Positions 50,343-64,000 of a stretch of DNA of 64,000 nucleotides are shown piece by piece. The DNA comes from Brachionus manjavacas (lineage: Eukaryota > Rotifera > Eurotatoria > Ploima > Brachionidae). How positions within the stretch are numbered: the first letter of the stretch is position 1; every line of letters starts with the position of its first letter. A program made the translations under genes and the position numbers. The notes beneath the pieces are model-generated. The model saw only the letters and a list, made by a program, of their open reading frames with translations, was not told where the DNA came from and made no database searches. The stretch is taken from the NCBI GenBank assembly GCA_019054805.1, contig JAHQIY010000007.1, positions 2,113,501 through 2,177,500 of the forward strand. Direction: 5' to 3'.

Positions 50343-52492
50343 ACAAATTTGACTGATCCTTGGAAAGTTTTGTGAATTGTTTAATTGAATTTTGGTTAAG
50401 AATTTCAAAAATATTACTAGATAATGTTATCAAATCATTTGTTTATGAATTTTAACAACCATGATAAATTTTGATGCTTTTATTATATTTTTAATTAATT
50501 TAACAACCAGACTCAAATGAATAAAATCAGATTTTCATTTTTTAGACATTTAGTATTAGAAATTTTATTTTATGTTGTATATCTTTAATTAAAGCTTAAA
50601 AAGTGAAAAAAAGTTTATATAGGATCAAAAACGGCTATCAAAAGGCTCCGGATGCAAAAAAATTGCTTTTTTCAAGCACGAGCACCATGATTTATGTGAC
50701 TAATTGTGGCTTAAAAAAGAAGTATCTAGGCAAGCAGCTAGTTTGTCTTCTTTGATTTAGTTAACACATAATTTATTATAAAATCATGCAACAACTAAGA
50801 TTTTAGCTGTCGTTAAAATCCGAAACTTAAAGCTAAAACAAAACTCAAAGGAGAGAATCCGTTCTTGACTAAAAATTCATTTAAATGCAAATACGAAATA
50901 ATATTTGACAAATTTTTTCTGTTGATGGTATATTGTTAATTTATCATAATGATAACTGTTTATTGCATTGATTTATCATTTTTGAGTTTTCCAAATATCA
51001 GAAATCGATTGGATTATTTTTTCTTATTTTAAGTTTCGGGACTATTTTCACTATCCTTTTTAAAAAATAATTTAATAATTAAAGATTTTATTATTAAAGA
51101 ATTTTTTCTCTCTTTTGTTAAATCAAGATGCATTTTGTTAACTTGTTCAAATATTTGACTTTGATTTTTAAATTGAGGCATAAATTTTTCATGAAAAGCT
51201 AAGCGGCAACAAAACTAGTGATAAATTTTATCTAAGATATAGCCTTCGATTCTTTTCACCATAAATAGATCTAGAAATTTTGAGTTAGGACTTCCATTAA
51301 TAAAAAATAATCCCTATGAGAACAGCAATTCTTTGTTTCACTTGATATTAATTTAGATGTTAACACGGTATTCTAGGTGAGAATTAAAAAAAGCTAAAAA
51401 CAAAATTAAAATTTGTATTGATAATTCCATCATTAACACACTAGCAATAGATTTTATATTTTATTTCTAATATTTAAAGTATTGATTTACTAATTTTGAC
51501 TGGTAAAAATTTTCACACGCAATTAAGCTTATTTTAATTTTATTTCAAGTAAAAAAAATTGAAATATGAGGTTCTGATTTGAGCCTCAATATTCAAAATT
51601 CCGGAAATTATTAAATGTGAAGAAAAATTTTAATTAAATTTGTTTTTATTTAAATTTTTTTTTATTTGCTTTTTTTTACAAATAAAGGACTAAGTGTAAA
51701 TTAGGAATAATATTTTTTTCATAGCTTAGGGTCAATGAAGACTTTTATACCATAAAAAAATCAGTTGGAATTAAAAATTCCTTTTACTGTTTGGTATTGA
51801 TGCAGAAGATTCTTCTTAAAAAAATTGTCAAAGCTTAAGTAAAATAAAACCTATTAAGCGCCTGATTCAATATTTATTTGACAAGATCTGGATTAGTAAA
51901 TATTTTTTTTTTAATTGTTATGTAATTTTCCAAATGACAAAATTTGTTCAATGAATTGGGCGTGAAATGTTGATAAATTTAATTTATGTCATAAAAAGGT
52001 ATGACGAATTAAAATTTCTAATATTCTAATATTGCGTATCTTTTATTTAAATGCTATAGATGTAACTAAAAATTGACTTGCCTGAGCTCACAATAGCCTT
52101 GGAAATATAAAGCTCACATTTAGTATCTTTAATCCAGTGAAAGATAAGTGCTCAAAATTTGGCATAATTGAGAAAAAAAATTCAAAATCGATTTAAAATA
52201 AACGCTTTTAAACAATAAACATTGTTTTCAAATAATTGAATTTTTATAAAAATATTTTGATAATTTTATTTTTATTTTAGAAATTGTTCTCTCTCTCTCT
52301 CAGCAAACAAAAATAAACAACAAGGAAATAGAAATAAATTCCTCTCATTCAATAATCTATGTTTATCGGGTTTTGATTTTCGGTTTTTCTTTAGCCTCCC
52401 TTTGATTTATGAATTCTTTGGTTGATTCAAAAAAATTAAATAAAAATATACAGAATTTTCTCATAATAAGTTAATTCTTTTTGCTCTTAGAG
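50343..52492. other. AT-rich region upstream of CaMKI
   Basis: No coding region. A (CT)n run at about 52290-52300 is present. It may be a large 5' UTR intron of CaMKI. Confidence 0.4.
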
Positions 52493-54312
<1,820 letters not shown>

Positions 54313-55474
54313 AAAGTTTAAAATTTTTGTAAAATAAAAGTGATTAAACTAAATTTGATTAGCTTTAATTGAAGCTTTGTGCGTTGTTTACTTAATTAAA
54401 TTACTTCGAACGAATGAAATTTGCCAAATACAGAATTTAGCATTAAAAAATCGCTTTTGAGTTTTTTAAGATATTAGATTTGGAAATTTTATATTTATTT
54501 ATTTTTCTTAATTATTTAGATATCATTATATTTTTTTTGTTTAATAAATTCATCTAAAAATTTACAAGTGTTTTTTAAAATTAATTTGGTTTTAATTCTT
54601 ATTAATACGGAGGAGAGAAATAACTAGTCTCAGACAAAAGCTTGTCGAACAGCCAAATATTTTAAAATGAATTATCTAACTTAACAAGAACATTGGCATT
54701 TAGCTAAAAAGCTTACTCGCTGCCGGTAATATTTATTCAAGATTAAATTTGCTCATTTTATAATGATTTGAAAAAATTTGTTAATTTAATCAAAATGAAA
54801 AAAATTTGAACGAAAATATTGTAATTGATAAGCAAAGATTATTTTAATTTTAGTTTAGATCAGCAATTTTTTTTTTTAAATTATTTTATACCAAAAAAAA
54901 TTATATTATATAAAATTTGGATTAAATCAACTATAAAAATATTAAATTAAATAATTTTCTTCTAAAAGTTAAGTTTAATCTTCATTAACAATTGCTTTAA
55001 AAGTCAGGATGAATAACAGCTAAAAAAAGGAAATAAAATTCAAAAAACTAAATCACGGTTTAGTTTAAAATCAATGAAATTAAAATAATTTAAAAGAATA
55101 AAGAAGAGAATAAAACCTTAATTAAATTAAGATTTAAACTTTTTTATCAGAAAAATATTGATTTGAACTGAAAAATAATATTTAAATCATTTTATTTTGA
55201 AGGCGTTCAAAATTTAATGTAAAATGACAAATTAAAACTTTTGATCAAATTTTCATTATCGTTTCCAAATATTATCCTTAAAATATTTTTATTAAAAATT
55301 AATTGCAAATACATATTTTAAGTGTAGTAAGCCAAGTTAAACGACACTCAAGTATTGTTTAATAAAATTTAAAATCAAAAATTACTTTATAAACTAATGG
55401 TAATTTTTGAGAATAAACATTTAAATTTGATCATTTAATTTACAAACTTTTATTTTGCACACTTTTAATTTTTT
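54313..55474. other. AT-rich spacer downstream of CaMKI
   Basis: Nothing recognised. Confidence 0.45.
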
Positions 55475-55626
55475 TGATCAAATTACAGCATCTCAGTTCT
55501 AAAATTAAAATTAAGAATTTTAAAGATAACTTTAAACAATTTGAAGAGGTGGCTAATAAGATTTAATATGACATTGAGGATATCGGTAAAAGAATAGAAG
55601 ATTTACCATTCTATCAGCCAAGTTAA
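55475..55626 (+). pseudogene. Coding-like remnant with coiled-coil composition
   Basis: The frame reads 'NFKDNFKQFEEVANKI', a stop, then 'YDIEDIGKRIEDLPFYQPS' and a TAA. It has the heptad-like pattern of a coiled coil and ends right at the LINE tail. It may be a transposon ORF1 fragment; unrecognised. Confidence 0.25.
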
Positions 55627-57000
55627 ATTGTTATTAGTAGAAGTAGTAATAGTAGTATTTACTGGAACTTGGAGCTATTCCAAGCAAAGCTCTGATTAGC
55701 TATAGCAGTCGATTCGTTGTGATCCAAGCGTCAATCTTCGCTTAAAAGCTGTTTAGACTAATTGCACTTACAATTTCTTCTGGCAACTTATTCCAAACAC
55801 CAACAACCCTGTTTGTAAAATAATTAAATTTCTGACTATAATTTGCTACACTTCCTCGCAACAAGTTTTTGGAGTTTCTTCTAAGATAATACCTTTTACT
55901 TTCTAGGTGTTTAAGCTTTAGTTAATATCTTATCATGATAGCAATTTTGGCTTTGTTTAAAGAACTAAATTTATCAAAAATTCTTTTTTCTATAACGATT
56001 TTTTTTTTTTTTTTTTTAAGATGTAATTTCAAGCAAGTGGTTGAAAGGGAGGACTAAGTTCCATTCCAAACAACCTGGGATTCCATCCCAGACTATATTT
56101 TAAATAAATAAATAAATAATCTTATCTGAAATTCACAATCTACACATTGTTCAATAGCTTTAACATTTGGATTAGATTTCCTCTTATCCTTCTTGTTTTT
56201 AAAATTGGTAATTTCAGTCGAGATAGCCGTTGTGGATACTCCGAATCTACAAGCTCAGACACTAACCGCGTCGCCCTATGCTGCACTTTTTCGATCTCGT
56301 TTATATCTTTTTCTAAGTAAGGATACCATGAGCTGATGACATATTCCAAATGAGGTCTGACAAGTGAACAGTATAGTAGGCTAACTATTTTTGCTACTGG
56401 AAAATTGATAGATCTGCGGATCATCTCCAATATACGGTTCGCTTTTACGGTCACATCTTTAATTTGAGAATCCCATTGCAAGTCGCTTTGGATATATATA
56501 CCTAAGTCTCTTTCGCAAACAGGCTTGCTGAGAGATTTTGAATCAATCTTGTGTTCATTTTTCATGTTGTAAAACTTTGCACTTATCAATATTCAGTGAA
56601 GTAGATCAGTAATTTCTAACATGTCATTAATGAAAATAACGAAAATTAGTGGCCCAAGTACAAAGCCCAGAGGCACTCCACTTATCACATCTATCCAATT
56701 TGAACATGTGTCACCAAGTACCACTTTCTGAGTTCTACCCTTCAGAAATAATTTAATCCATCTTATCATACGTTCACCATTACCATAAAACCTAAGCTTA
56801 AAAGTTTATCCTGCGAAACTCTGTAGAATGCTTTCTCAAAATCTGTTTATACTAGATCCACTGAAAAACCTTGTGCTTTAGTTTTAGTAATTATGTCCAT
56901 TGTTTCTAGCAGATTTTCCTGGCAAATAGTTGAGTTGTGAGTAAAGAGTCAAAAAAGTTGACGAGATACTTTGATTAGAAACATTTTTCAGGAATCGTCT
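55627..57000 (-). mobile_element. Decayed CR1-like LINE, 3' half
   Basis: Read on the minus strand: 'SGVPLGFVLGPLIFVIFIND' (about 56695-56630; usual P-Q-G is P-L-G), then a deletion removing the FADD catalytic box. An open block follows at 56589-56140 ('CERDLGIYIQSDLQWDSQIK', 'VRPHLEYVISSWYPYL', 'RRIRGNLIQMLKLL'), then a foreign insertion (about 55995-56110). After it the ORF end has 'YFTNRVVGVWNKLPEEIVSA' (about 55850-55780), with a 3' UTR and a tail of TAC-type repeats (55630-55660). Dead, 5'-truncated copy. Confidence 0.85.
55995..56110 (-). mobile_element. Small poly(A)-tailed insertion inside the LINE
   Basis: Interrupts the LINE ORF. On the minus strand it runs from a TATTTATTTATT stretch through 'gtctgggatggaatcccagg' and ends in a run of A (plus strand T17 at about 56003-56019). 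It shares sequence with 10875-10935. The poly(A) end implies retroposition (SINE-like). Confidence 0.6.
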
Positions 57001-58130
57001 TAAGTGGATTAGAACTCAAAAAAATGAGGAGGAAGCAATTAGTAAATAGAGGACTAAACAATCACATCCTCCTTAAGAATAAACGGAAGAATAGCGAAAT
57101 TAAATAAAATATTGGGAAAAATCACTATTATCAAAACTAAATAAACACAATCCCAAGTAATAGAAACAAATGATATTTTCTATTTTTCTATTTAATTATT
57201 AAATTAATAACTATATTTTTTATTTTTTTTTTAAATAAAAACTACAAAAGCGATAACAAACTTTATTAGTTCTTATAATGCAGCCAAAGTCAGATTTAGA
57301 TTACAAAATTTGAGGTTTAGGTTACATAAAAGATAATGATTTTGAAAAAAAAATAATTAAAATAAACTTGTTTTTATCGGAAATGAACACAATTTATAAC
57401 TAAATTAATCAACTTTTCTTACAAAAAGAAACCAAAAAACTTAAAAAATCTTAAGTCTAAGTTTTGACTTGGACTTCATGCGTTTGAGTTTTGACCAACT
57501 CTGTAATTATGCAAGATTGTCCGGGTAAGGTACAAGACCATGATTTTGTTTGGGGTGTTATTTTCAAAAGAAAGCTAAATGAAAATAATTAAAAATCCAT
57601 ATTTTTTTTAGGAATTTAAAATTTATATTAGAATATTTGGAAGAAAATCTAGAATGCCGTGAAATTTTAATAATTTTAATGAAAACTAAATTTGATTTTA
57701 TTCAAAATTATTTTAATTTCAAATCATGTGTACTTTGAGAGCTAATAAGCTTAAATGCTGTCTTTTAAAATTTACCTTAAATAAATCAACGAACTAGCTA
57801 TCAAGTAAAATTCATATTTACCTAACTGAATCTTAAGTGATTTAAAATTAATCTTTAATTTATGTTTACTTGTATCGCCAAGTAACTATGATGAAATTTC
57901 TTTTCTCAAAGAAGAAAAATGATGAAGCAAAAATATTTTTTTCTAAATTAACAAATCCTTTCAGTTGATCTTAGAAATAAACATTGTTCAGTTTCCGCTT
58001 ATTAAAAATATAAGAATCTAGAAGAAAAAATAAAATTCAAAATTTATTTTAAGTACAGCATAATTAGACTAATAGATATGTCTTTAATAAAGCGATTAAA
58101 ATATAAAAATAATAAAAAATCTAAAATTTA
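57001..58130. other. AT-rich spacer
   Basis: No gene. At 57450-57475 'cttaagtctaagttttgact' resembles words at 535-590, weakly. Confidence 0.4.
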
Positions 58131-58355
58131 TCAAATAAGCTGAACAAATTCTTCAATGTTTATTTTGCCATCTCCATTTTTGTCGATTGAATCTATTAAG
58201 TTATCAATATCAGCATCACTTAAATGAAGATCAATATTGGAATATAACTCTTGGAGAGCAGCCTTGATTTCTTCTCTATTCAATTGACCACTTTGATCTT
58301 TGTCTAATTTTTTAAACTGTTCTAATATTTGAGCTTTTTTTTCAGCATCTGTCAT
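58131..58355 (-). CDS. Small two-EF-hand calcium-binding protein
   Basis: 74 residues, one exon. Two EF-hands: loop 1 'DKDQSGQLNREE' (about 18-29) and loop 2 'DKNGDGKINIEE' (about 58-69). Both keep the D-x-D/N-x-(S/D)-G layout with Glu at position 12, so calcium binding is expected. It is calmodulin-like but only half its length. It could be a polcalcin-like or S100-sized sensor, or a lineage-specific small EF protein. Intact frame with a clear ATG and stop. No partner can be inferred from the neighbours. Confidence 0.85.
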   Translation of the reverse strand: MTDAEKKAQILEQFKKLDKDQSGQLNREEIKAALQELYSNIDLHLSDADIDNLIDSIDKNGDGKINIEEFVQLI

Positions 58356-61300
58356 TTTGCTTATTTTTTTTGTTTCGGATCTTAAAGTAAATTTATTTTT
58401 ATTTTTTTGTCTTGTTTACTACTAATTTTAATGAATTCAGTTGCTAAAGAGACAAAACAAAATTGGTTAACTTTTAAATAAAAATATTTATTTGTTTCAA
58501 AACAAAATTTAATTTTGACGATTTTGTTTGTGTAATTTATACCAAGGAAAATAATTCAAAATAAAATTTAACATTTTTCTATTAGTTAAGTATACTAGGA
58601 ATTCAAATATTTAAAATTTCCCAGTTGAAAAATATTCTCTCGTTGTTAATTAATTAATGTTAAATTCAAAAAATTGTAAGAAATTTTGCTAGATTCGGCT
58701 AAATGATTAGAAAAAAAATGAACGCTTAAAAAAACATTCAAAGAAATACTACTCAGAGTCTACTTAAAACACATTTTATTGTTTCCTTAAAAAAATTCAT
58801 TTAAACGTTAGTGACAACTAATTTAATAAAAGGAATCACTATTCACTAGAATTGGCCAAAAGCCTTTTTCAAGTTAGACTTTTTTTATTGTAAAATTTGA
58901 AAAACCTTGGGCTAAGAAAAATAAAATAATTCCAATGTTTAAATCATGACTAAATAATTAAACAATTAAATTTATTTACTTTTTTTGAGAATTTCGAGAA
59001 AAATGATCACGAAAAATATTTAAATGTAATTTTAGTATAAATTTTTTAGTTCAAATGTAATTAAGTACCAGGGACCTAAGCATTTATTTAACTTAAGTTT
59101 GAGATAAATTTATTTTTAAATATTGCTTAAAAAACTAAGAAATATTACCTTTAATACTATTAAGAACAATTTTAATTTTTTTTAGTTATTTTGAGCTATT
59201 TATTGTTTTTGAAGCCTTACTAGGATAAATTGGTAGCAGCTATATTGAAGGAACGATTTTATTAAAGTTTGACCACCAAGTAATGTTAAATTGGGAAATA
59301 ATTAATTTGATTACAGTTACCAAGCAATCGGAAAAAAATTTTGCGTTTTTTTTATAGGAAATGAACACAATTGAAATGCTAAATTTGTTAACTTCCCTGA
59401 GATTATGCAGCATAAAATACACTAGCTTTTTCCTCATTAATGTAAATCAATCATGTTAAGCTCTCGGAATAAACTAAAATTTCATGCTTAACCAAAATTT
59501 TCATAGAACATTAGTTGAATTTTATTGGTAAAATTAAATCTCTTCATAAAGCATTTGGGAATTAAATCTTTTTCAAATTTTGCTTTAAAGTAAGATTAAT
59601 TAATTTTTTTCATGAAATTTTTTAATCTTTTAAACATGATCCTTTTAAAAATGTATTTAAAAGGAAAAATTTGATCAGTAAAATTTTTAAAAGAGAATTT
59701 AGAAAAATAATTCGGCTAAAAAATTTTCAATTTTTTTCAAGAAATTGAAGTCTCTTTTTTATCTGATTAGATTCCAACAATTTTTTAAGATGTAAAGCAT
59801 TTTTTTTTAATAAAATCAGGTTAGCTAAATAAAATTTAAGGGCTTCTTTTATTTCAAATTATTGAATATTGAAACTAGTTTTTTTCAATTCTGTGAAATA
59901 TACCAATTTTAAGGCCAAAAGACTAAAATTTAATGTCAGACCCATCTTGGATATTTGGCATATCCTCATAATCAAATTATGTTTAAAGCTAGAGTTTATT
60001 ATTAGAAAAAATAATTTGATGCTCAAACCGAGACATTTAGTTACTAGGTAGTTAATTTAAAATATTAAAATAAAAATAAACAAAAACTTCAATACATTAT
60101 TGCTTATTTTAAATAGGCATGTTAATTCTAAAAATTTAAGTCTTAACAAAAATATGATGTTAAAAACTTTGTTAATTGAAGGTATATGTTGCAAATTTAC
60201 TTCGAGGTATGAAAACAGTTTAGCTAATTCAATTTGGTTTAAAAAAAATTTAACAAAGTATTTAAATTATTTCAACTGATTTGGTTATCATACTTTTGTT
60301 TTAAAATAACATTAATGTCATTTAAATTGTTTTTTTTTGATTGTTGCTATTTTGTTTTTAAATTCTATTTCAGTTGACTCTTGAATCATTTGGGAGTTGG
60401 TTATTTAATTAAATTAAAACACCAAGTCTGGATTGAAGAAAAGCTTTTAAATCAAATTATTCGCTATTTTAAAAGAATATTCAAATATTTGAAATTTTGT
60501 TATGAGATATTCAAATATTATATTAAAAATATTAAGACACTAGCTAATACAAGATTGAGCATAGCTATTTTCTCAAAAATTATATTCCTTTGTTCGATTT
60601 GCGGCCTCATAAACCCAAACACAGCTTTGGTGCATGCAACAAACACCATCTCGTCCAATTTAACTTACAGCGCATGCTCTAAAGATGTGTTTTAAGCCTT
60701 CAGTACGCACTAAAATCAATTTTTTTTTTTTATTTCAATTCGGCTTTAATTAAGCTTGAGATTTTTTCCATAAATTAACAATAAATAATCATTTTTCTAA
60801 TCTTTCTTTTTATTCAATTAAAAGTTATAAGATATTTGTTTATTTAACTTAATTAAAAAATACTCTAAATTTAGACGAGAAAATGAGATTTTTATAAAAA
60901 AAAAACCTCTTTTGACTAAAATAATCAAAAAAATTGCGCGGAAATTATTCAAATGTTGGGAAACTTAAATTTTTAGATGTCACGTATTTTGTTTGATTCG
61001 CTATGAATCCCTTAAGTTTTAATTTGTTTAGAATAATTAAGTCTCTATTTTAATTTACTTGAATAAAAAATATTTTAAGTTAAGCGTGTTACGAGAATTA
61101 ATCTATAGTTACGGTTGAAATAAATAATTTGCATTTAAAATAAAATTAAGAATTTATGAAACTGATTTTTTAGATAAAATTTTGATGTTTTGGACAATTT
61201 TTTTTTACTCAAAGCTTGGTTTTTGGTTATCTAAAAATCTAAATTTTGGTCACTTAATTATCAAAATTTTTTAGTTGTTAATTCTTTCACCATAGAACAT

Positions 61301-62967
61301 AATTCGATATTTTTCCAGTAATTTTATTTAATCACTTTAAGAATGATTTTTAATCTTTCCATCAATGAATTTTGATATGAATCATAACATCAATTACCAT
61401 ATTATTTACCACTAATGCTACTTTTTAATTCAATATTGTTCAATATAAATTAAAGATTTTTAATTAAAACCAAAGTCTCTAAATGATAACAAGAATATGA
61501 AATTTATTTTTTAAATTTTGAACTCTTACAATTTGTTAATAATTGTTAATTTTTATTTTTATTATTTATTTTGATAAATAAGTTCAACCAGCCTATTAAA
61601 TTTTGACGGATGTATTTTGATTGATGTGGACTACTACCAATGATAATATAATCAAGAAAATTATTTATTTTATACCACTAACAATAATTATTAACAAAGA
61701 ATTTCAATACTCTTAATTTTTGAACCTTTTTTCTATTAATTTTTAAATATAATGTCTTGCAGACATTGCTGTATGTAGCAAAATAGAGTGAACGGTCCTA
61801 ATTTTTGGCTATTGATCATCTTTTTTAATAATCCATTTTACAAATAATAATTTTTAATTTAAAAGTTGTTTTTTATTAAAAAGAAATTACCTGCAAATAA
61901 ACTACTTTAACATTGAAATAATTATTGTTACCAGCATTAAAAAGTTTATTTATTTATTTGTTTTCTATTTACGTAAAACAATACACAGAACTGTGCTATT
62001 CGAGATTTCTAAAGAAACCAGGATATTTTTATGTATTCTCGAAGACTGTCAATAATTTTTTTCATCTAAATTTCACAATTTCAATTATTTTGTGTAAATA
62101 AATGTATTCAAATTCTAACAGTTTCCAGTTTCCATGTATTTTTATTTTAAAAATCATTATAAATACGTGATTTTAAAATAGAGTATTCGAAATTTTTGAA
62201 ATACTTGTCTTGAAATTTTTGGAGCTCGTGTCTGTTTTAAAATTTCAATTTCTTAGCCTAATAGAAGTCTTAAAAATCAATTAGACAAAATTTGTACAAA
62301 AATAATCAATTTTGTTTATTGTTGAAATTGACTTGGTTTTCACCTCAAATCTTAAAAACCTATTTTATTTTATTAAGTTGTTTTTTTAACAGTTTTAATT
62401 TTATTTTTCTAAAAAATATAAAACTCATGAAAAAATCAATCCTGCATTCAAAAATAATCGACTTTTTTATCTTATCAAAAAATCAAGGCCTGTTCGCATA
62501 AACTTAATTTTATGGAATAAATTTGTTTAATAATGCACTTATTAAACCAATGTAGCAATTTAAATTAGGTAGGTTTAGTTAATTGCATTGACTTCATTGA
62601 AAAAAAAATGTATTTTTTTAATAGGCAAGATTTCTTTTGATCGTTAGATATTTTTTATTGATGAACTTTTAAAAATTAACCAGAATAAATGTAAATAGCA
62701 ACCAATTTCTGGCCCTAGTTTGCTCTTGATTTTTATGTAAATAAATCTTTAAAAAATTTAAGGAGCTTTTTTGACAAAGCATTCCAAATAAAAGCCAATT
62801 TAGAATTTTTTTATTGTGCTTCTTTTTCTTTAATTGTGATAGTTATTTTTCAAAAAAAATTTCATTTTTAATTTAAGCTTTTTTTTAGACAGATTAAATT
62901 TTGAAAATTTTATTATTTTATTTTTAATTCAGAGAAAAATTATTAATTAATATCAAATAAAAAAAAA
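58356..62967. other. Long AT-rich intergenic region
   Basis: 4.6 kb with no supported gene. A 104-codon open frame (60381-60695) ends in a GC-richer, coding-like stretch at about 60595-60690 (includes 'GLINPNTALVHATNTISSN') that could be a real exon or repeat fragment; I do not recognise it. The rest is low-complexity sequence. Confidence 0.4.
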
Positions 62968-63933
62968 ATGCAAAATTATCCTGCTCAAGTTGATGGTGAA
63001 AAGGTGTTGAACAACTATGCTCAAGAGTATTTAAATACAGTGAAAGAGAACAGAAGTCAATATGGAAATTTTGTTGACAATAACTTAACATATGACCCTT
63101 ACAAGGAACAAAAATCAGTTTATAACGTAATATACGAAACTGATGCCTACAACCCATGGGGAAAACCAGGTGGTGGAGCACCCAAGATCGATTCAACTGG
63201 CAATCTAAAGACTAAAATTGCTGGAACTTTAAAATGGAATTTGAGTAAAAGAATTTTTTCAAATCTAAAAATTATTTTTAAAATTTAATTTTGCCAAGAT
63301 GGTGAAACTGAAGAAGATAGGCTAAAAAGATTAGCAAATTCTCAGAAAAATAACAACAATGCTCTCTTGTACAAGAAAAATTTCCAATCACCACAAAATA
63401 CGCCAAGACTAGGTCAAAATGAAAATAGACAATCCACTACTTACAATTACAATTACAGAGATCCATACATTAATTCCTCTCAGCCGGCTTTTAAAAAAAA
63501 CTTACCTCCATTATCCAACACACAAAACCTAACCCCCAGGCAAGTCGATAACCAAGTTTCACAAGCTCAATCGTTCGAAATGACTAGAATAGAACAAGAA
63601 GCTCAACAGAGAAACATGCAGAAAAATTTCAGACCCAATTTATTTCCTAAACAAGGAGATAATGATTTTAACCGCACCAGTAATAAGCTGTTTATTGATA
63701 ACAAACCATCAACAGAGTATCCCAATAATCCTTATTGGTTTGGTCGGGCGGGACCTGGTAATCAAATGTCAGAAAATCCAAGAAATTTGGGCTCTAATTC
63801 AGCACCACTTGAGAATTTTCAGTATTATGATGTCAGAAAACGAAATCTATTAGACGCATTGGAGAACAGAATTCCTAACAACTATCAATCATCATCTAAT
63901 AATTTTGGTTCAAACTCTCAATTTGTCAATTAG
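62968..63933 (+). CDS. Unrecognised Asn/Gln-rich protein
   Basis: Exons 62968-63244 and 63299-63933 join in frame (54-bp intron) to 303 residues. The first ~95 residues are the best-ordered part, with 'VIYETDAYNPWGKPGGGAPK' followed by 'TGNLKTKIAGTLKWNL'; the next exon continues 'GETEEDRLKRLANSQKNN'. The remainder is Asn/Gln/Pro-rich and probably disordered. The 'N-P-W-G-K-P-G-G-G-A-P' motif is reminiscent of short GKPGxGAP motifs in some centrosomal/ciliary coiled-coil proteins (CSPP1 comes to mind), but I cannot verify that. No signal peptide or membrane segment. Confidence 0.75.
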
Positions 63934-64000
63934 GGCTTGGTTTAAATTTAAAACTATTTTCTTTTTTGATTAAAGCTTTCTTTATATTCATGTAAAAATA

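Overview
This is eukaryotic nuclear DNA. It is extremely AT-rich, genes are split by short GT-AG introns (mostly 45-70 bp), and the proteins are animal-type: Krüppel-like factors, bHLH, muscle-type myosin essential light chain, CaM kinase I and acid sphingomyelinase. Low GC, tiny introns, compact genes and many short decayed transposon copies fit a small invertebrate. A monogonont rotifer such as Brachionus is my best guess, but no single feature proves it. All multi-exon gene models below were joined by hand by following frame across GT/AG sites and checking against known family sequence.

Layout. 0-3 kb: decayed repeats (3' end of a LINE, a tRNA-derived SINE). 3-9 kb: two paralogous Krüppel-like factor genes head-to-head, one with introns and one intronless, with a three-unit tandem repeat upstream of the second. 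9.5-12 kb: a decayed LINE reverse transcriptase and small dispersed repeats. 12.7-19.4 kb: three tandem acid sphingomyelinase genes on the + strand, all with complete catalytic residues but differing in intron content. 20-20.8 kb: an intronless bHLH factor (-). 21.4-24.3 kb: two myosin essential light chain genes in head-to-head inverted arrangement, encoding identical proteins, with sequence identity that stops sharply at intron 1 and at both ends. 26-31 kb: decayed coding fragments, and a pogo-like DNA transposon with TA target duplication inserted inside a palindromic MITE. 32-34.2 kb: V-ATPase catalytic subunit A (-). 35.2-36.5 kb: another long-TIR MITE and a LINE 3' fragment. 37.7-38.3 kb: complex I subunit NDUFB11 (+). 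39-39.8 kb: LINE fragment with a mutated active site. 40.8-42.9 kb: GH20 beta-hexosaminidase (+). 43.5-44.9 kb: LINE and transposase-tail fragments. 45.3-46.3 kb: eIF3i (-), whose first coding exon is only the ATG. 47-50 kb: SINE, MITE and LINE remnants. 52.5-54.3 kb: CaM kinase I (+) with a 16-nt microexon. 55.5-57 kb: LINE fragment interrupted by a poly(A)-tailed insertion. 58.1-58.4 kb: small EF-hand protein (-). 63-63.9 kb: unrecognised two-exon gene (+).

The genes do not form one pathway. Two encode lysosome-type hydrolases (acid sphingomyelinase array, hexosaminidase), and the V-ATPase that acidifies the same compartment is also present, but I see no evidence of co-regulation. The most notable features are the local duplications (KLF pair, sphingomyelinase triplet, light-chain inverted pair), each showing a different mode of intron or sequence evolution, and the nested transposon.
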